Both the position numbers and the translations under genes were made by a program. Positions 61,231 through 64,000 of a DNA stretch of 64,000 bases are shown in pieces. Location of the stretch: NCBI GenBank assembly GCA_020881915.1, contig JAJFPB010000006.1, positions 2,232,001 through 2,296,000 on the forward strand, read 5' to 3'. The stretch comes from Paramyrothecium sp. XJ0827. Lineage: Eukaryota; Ascomycota; Sordariomycetes; Hypocreales; Stachybotryaceae. The notes beneath the pieces are model-generated. The model did not search any database. It saw only the letters and a list, made by a program, of their open reading frames with translations, and was not told the DNA's origin. Within the stretch, counting starts at the first letter, position 1. The number at the start of each line of letters is the position of its first letter.

Positions 61231-64000
61231 TCACGTGCCTGTCCTCGCCCTGCTCGGCGCCCAGCTGAGCCGCTTCGCGAGCGGCGTCTTCGCGTCCCTG
61301 CCCTCGACGACGTCATCCCCGGCCGGCGCCTCGTCCTCCTGTATGCTGCTGCTGCCCTCGCGATGGCTCATCCTGTACGTCAGCGCGCTGATCTTGTCCT
61401 TGAGGCCCGCGGCCCCGCTCCGCCTGCTGCGATCGGTGCTGGGCTCCCTGCCGCCGTTGCTGCTGGCGCCCCCCGCGCTCCGCCTGCTGCCGCCGGTGTC
61501 GAGGTGGCTCGTGGACGGCCTCTGCATGGCTGCCTCGTTCCGGCGCTGGGAGGAGAAGCTCAGGCCGCTGCTGGACACTGGCCGGAAGACGTCGATGCCC
61601 AGGCCCTGGGGCCCGCCGCCGTTGGCGCTGTCGACAGGTGTGGGGGGCGTCATCGTGAGGTAGGTCGGAATGTTGGGCCCATTGGCGTTTGTTCCGCTTG
61701 GGCGCTGCGACCTGGCGCTGGCCACGCTGCTGCTGCGGCTGGTGGACTGGGGCCGAGGGATGCTGCTGTGGGTGCTGCCGTGCAGGGATCGCGGCGGTGA
61801 CCTCGAAAAGTCCACGGGCGAGGTCCCGTACATGCTCACCGAATCGTCGCTGTCATTGATGCTGCCCGCATAATGCTGCGAGTTTTGCGAGGATGACGTG
61901 CCGATCAGCACGGAGCTGCTGGCAAGCTCCCTCAGCTTGCTGCGCTGCTCCGACGACGGCCGGTGCCTGGAGAACTTGTTGCCGATGATGGCGCCAGTGT
62001 GTGAGATCAAGGCTTTGACGACGGCCTTCTTCAGCGCCAATGCCAGGTCCAGGTTTGACCACGTCTTGTTCTGCCATTCGATCGGGGGCAGCTTGAACAC
62101 AAAGTCGTGCACGTCCTCGAAGTTTCGCTGCTCCTTGCCCTTGTAGCTCAGGCAGAGCACCACCGACGGCATCTTGATGTACGCAAAGGTCATGTAGTTG
62201 CTCGCGCGGTTGATCATCTTCGTCAGGTCGTCAGACTGCTGCTTGTCGTCCGCGGTGCCCTTGCGCAAAGCAAACCGAGAAGCCTTCTTCGCCTCGCCGG
62301 CGGCATCTCGGCCTTCTTTGAGTGACTGGGCTGTAGATGACCGGGGAAGCACGCCTGGTTTCGGACTGCCAATGGCCCGCAGCGAATCGTACGACGACTT
62401 CTTGGTAACTGTGGTCTTTCCTGTCCCAGCGGATCGGAATAGTCGGAAGCCGTGCCCGTCACCAGTGTTAATGCTAAGAGCCTTCTTCGAGCCTCGGTCC
62501 CCAATCGTGTTGGACGTCAGCGTAGGTCGTAGGCGCAACTCAAGCGAGCCTGCGCGCGTGTTGAAAGAAGAGGAATCCTTGTCGACTGATGGTGTGCTCA
62601 GTCTGCTCGTGGAGCTGCTTGCCAGTGAGTCCTCGTCCTCGTCTTCCGGCGGGTAGACGCCCGGTTTGAGCATGGATGTCGGCTCTTTGGTGTTGGTAAA
62701 CTTCTCGCCATCCATACCAGGGAAAATGTACTCGAACATACGTTTTCCCACCTCACGCTCGAGTTGTATCTTCATCGGGAACAGATTGACCTCGAACCGA
62801 TCCATAACGGGGATACCGGCGATGGCCTCCAGCATGTGCCAATATACTCGTATCATGTCTTTTCGCTCTCCCTCGTTAGCAGAGCCTTTCTCTGGATCAT
62901 GGTAAGGGCCAATGATTTCCGGATACGTCGCATCTGGCAGTAAATTAAGTCCGATAATGCTTCCAACCCGGAACAGATTCATGTGAGAGCCGTCAGAGTT
63001 ATCGGTCCGGTCATACTCCATGTCCTTCAACTGAAGCTCCACGAGTGGTTCGTTCGAATCTTGCATGAGATGCCAAACAACGTCACGAACAGCAATGCTC
63101 CACTTGAGCAGTGCATGATTGTCAGAGTTCATGTCGTACCGTCGCTGAGATGTCGTGATTGCTTTCATCATGAAGAACAACTCGTCTTCACACGAGGCCA
63201 GGTCGCGCTCGAGATGCAAGCGATCCTCCCATCCTTTCTTGTCGAGGTACTTGGAGTAGATCTGGAAGTGCGACTTGATCTCCTCCAGCGACCTGATCCT
63301 TTCCTGTAGCTTTTGCACCATCTCTGGAGTTCCGCTCAAATCGCTAAAGTCTGAGGCGAGCATAATCTTCTCGAGTCGCTCACTACGCGTCTTCTCGAGA
63401 GGTTCATTGTACATGAGCAAATCCAGCACGATGACATACATCGCATAGTACTGGGACGAGTTGCAAAGGAGTCGTGCTTGAGGAAACTCGACCCAAAGAT
63501 TGTCCACACGGCTTTCGGCGTTGTTCTCTGCGTTATCGACGTCACCGCCGTCACGGTTGACTTCATCATTGTATTTGAGACGCAGAGTATTGAATTTGTC
63601 GTACCGGAGCATTGCCGAAGTCTTTTGGACAACCCGCTTGAATCCGAAAGGATCAGTCTCGAAGTCGAACATGATCTCCATCGGTACCCAGGGAGGCCAG
63701 GCGGAGCCAACCGGGGCTCCATACTTGCTGCCGGCATACATGGACACGAGGTTCGTCTGGAACCACTTCTGGTGCGTGACGAAGAATTGCGTGCTGTCCA
63801 TGTTGACCAAAAATCGACGTTGCACAAGTCCGCTGACATTGTCCGAGATTCTTTTCTTCTCCATCACCTCCACGACCTTCAGCTCCATTCCCTTCGCGGT
63901 GACCAGAACGACGTGCTTCTTGTTTTTGTCGCTCTGCATCTGGATTTGAGGCGCGATCAGGCGAACATGATAGCTATTTTGGGGAGTGAATTCCTCTGAC
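61231..64000 (-). CDS. FMP27: FMP27/BLTP2-type bridge-like lipid transfer protein, C-terminal part
   Basis: A minus-strand frame open to the right edge of the window, so the 5' part is missing; about 922 C-terminal residues are seen. Visible family marks are EFTPQNSYHVRLIAPQIQ near the edge, LVTAKGMELKVVEV, VPMEIMFDFETDPFGFKRVVQKTSAMLRYDKFNTLRL, DDLxDLSGTPEMV-like helices, and RVYWHMLEAIAGIPVMDRFEVNLFPMKIQLEREVGKRMFEYIFPG, typical of the SABRE/Hobbit/FMP27 end (Apt1-like region). These proteins form long hydrophobic grooves that move phospholipids at endoplasmic reticulum-plasma membrane contacts. After the folded end the last 450 or so residues are Ser/Gly-rich and probably disordered, with basic patches (KGKEQRNFEDVHDFVFKLPPIEWQNKTWSNLDLALALKK) between. 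The expected full length is near 2,900 residues, so roughly two thirds lie outside. Confidence 0.9.
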   Translation of the reverse strand, partial: SEEFTPQNSYHVRLIAPQIQMQSDKNKKHVVLVTAKGMELKVVEVMEKKRISDNVSGLVQRRFLVNMDSTQFFVTHQKWFQTNLVSMYAGSKYGAPVGSAWPPWVPMEIMFDFETDPFGFKRVVQKTSAMLRYDKFNTLRLKYNDEVNRDGGDVDNAENNAESRVDNLWVEFPQARLLCNSSQYYAMYVIVLDLLMYNEPLEKTRSERLEKIMLASDFSDLSGTPEMVQKLQERIRSLEEIKSHFQIYSKYLDKKGWEDRLHLERDLASCEDELFFMMKAITTSQRRYDMNSDNHALLKWSIAVRDVVWHLMQDSNEPLVELQLKDMEYDRTDNSDGSHMNLFRVGSIIGLNLLPDATYPEIIGPYHDPEKGSANEGERKDMIRVYWHMLEAIAGIPVMDRFEVNLFPMKIQLEREVGKRMFEYIFPGMDGEKFTNTKEPTSMLKPGVYPPEDEDEDSLASSSTSRLSTPSVDKDSSSFNTRAGSLELRLRPTLTSNTIGDRGSKKALSINTGDGHGFRLFRSAGTGKTTVTKKSSYDSLRAIGSPKPGVLPRSSTAQSLKEGRDAAGEAKKASRFALRKGTADDKQQSDDLTKMINRASNYMTFAYIKMPSVVLCLSYKGKEQRNFEDVHDFVFKLPPIEWQNKTWSNLDLALALKKAVVKALISHTGAIIGNKFSRHRPSSEQRSKLRELASSSVLIGTSSSQNSQHYAGSINDSDDSVSMYGTSPVDFSRSPPRSLHGSTHSSIPRPQSTSRSSSVASARSQRPSGTNANGPNIPTYLTMTPPTPVDSANGGGPQGLGIDVFRPVSSSGLSFSSQRRNEAAMQRPSTSHLDTGGSRRSAGGASSNGGREPSTDRSRRSGAAGLKDKISALTYRMSHREGSSSIQEDEAPAGDDVVEGRDAKTPLAKRLSWAPSRARTGT

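Overview
The window is nuclear DNA of a filamentous ascomycete (Pezizomycotina; Sordariomycetes is my inference from overall gene content and protein style). The genes have short introns, mostly 47-105 bp, with GT..AG ends. Typical fungal families are present: a HET-domain protein, Zn2Cys6 regulators, a LaeA-like methyltransferase, DUF4360, and PXB/DUF3818. Intergenic spaces are long (1-5 kb). I found 21 supported protein-coding genes, one doubtful small ORF, and no convincing tRNA, rRNA, CRISPR array or intact transposon. Exon coordinates were worked out by hand from frame, splice sites and family conservation.

Left part (about 3.6-18.2 kb), accessory in character: a HET-domain protein with WW-like modules, a Kex2-type cysteine-rich small secreted protein, an F-box/ankyrin protein, a secreted GH16 hydrolase, an SRPK-like kinase with unusual catalytic motifs, and a Zn2Cys6 regulator. 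Gene spacing is wide, and the content suggests non-self recognition, secretion and regulation.

Middle (about 18.7-41.7 kb), mostly housekeeping: Sm protein E, the mitochondrial beta-barrel protein MDM10, a ZIP zinc transporter, ribosomal protein S19, a PXB/DUF3818 protein, a HAM1-like protein, a DUF4360 secreted protein and COP9 signalosome subunit 5. Among them lies one odd gene, a protein with a deaminase-like zinc site and an acidic tail carrying possible SUMO-interacting motifs.

Right part (about 42.2-64 kb): a Zn2Cys6 regulator converging with a YqjM-type old yellow enzyme (20 bp between stop codons), a GFA/CENP-V-type small enzyme, a LaeA-like methyltransferase, a long disordered conserved protein, and the C-terminal third of an FMP27/BLTP2-type bridge-like lipid transfer protein that runs off the right edge. 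Two gene-poor stretches, 49.8-54.4 kb and 56.2-61.2 kb, remain unexplained.

The genes do not form one obvious pathway. The points most worth a second look are the deaminase-like protein, the WW-decorated HET protein, two GC-AG introns that are needed to keep two genes open, the inverted repeat in the RPS19 promoter, and the 4.7 kb gap between two convergent genes.
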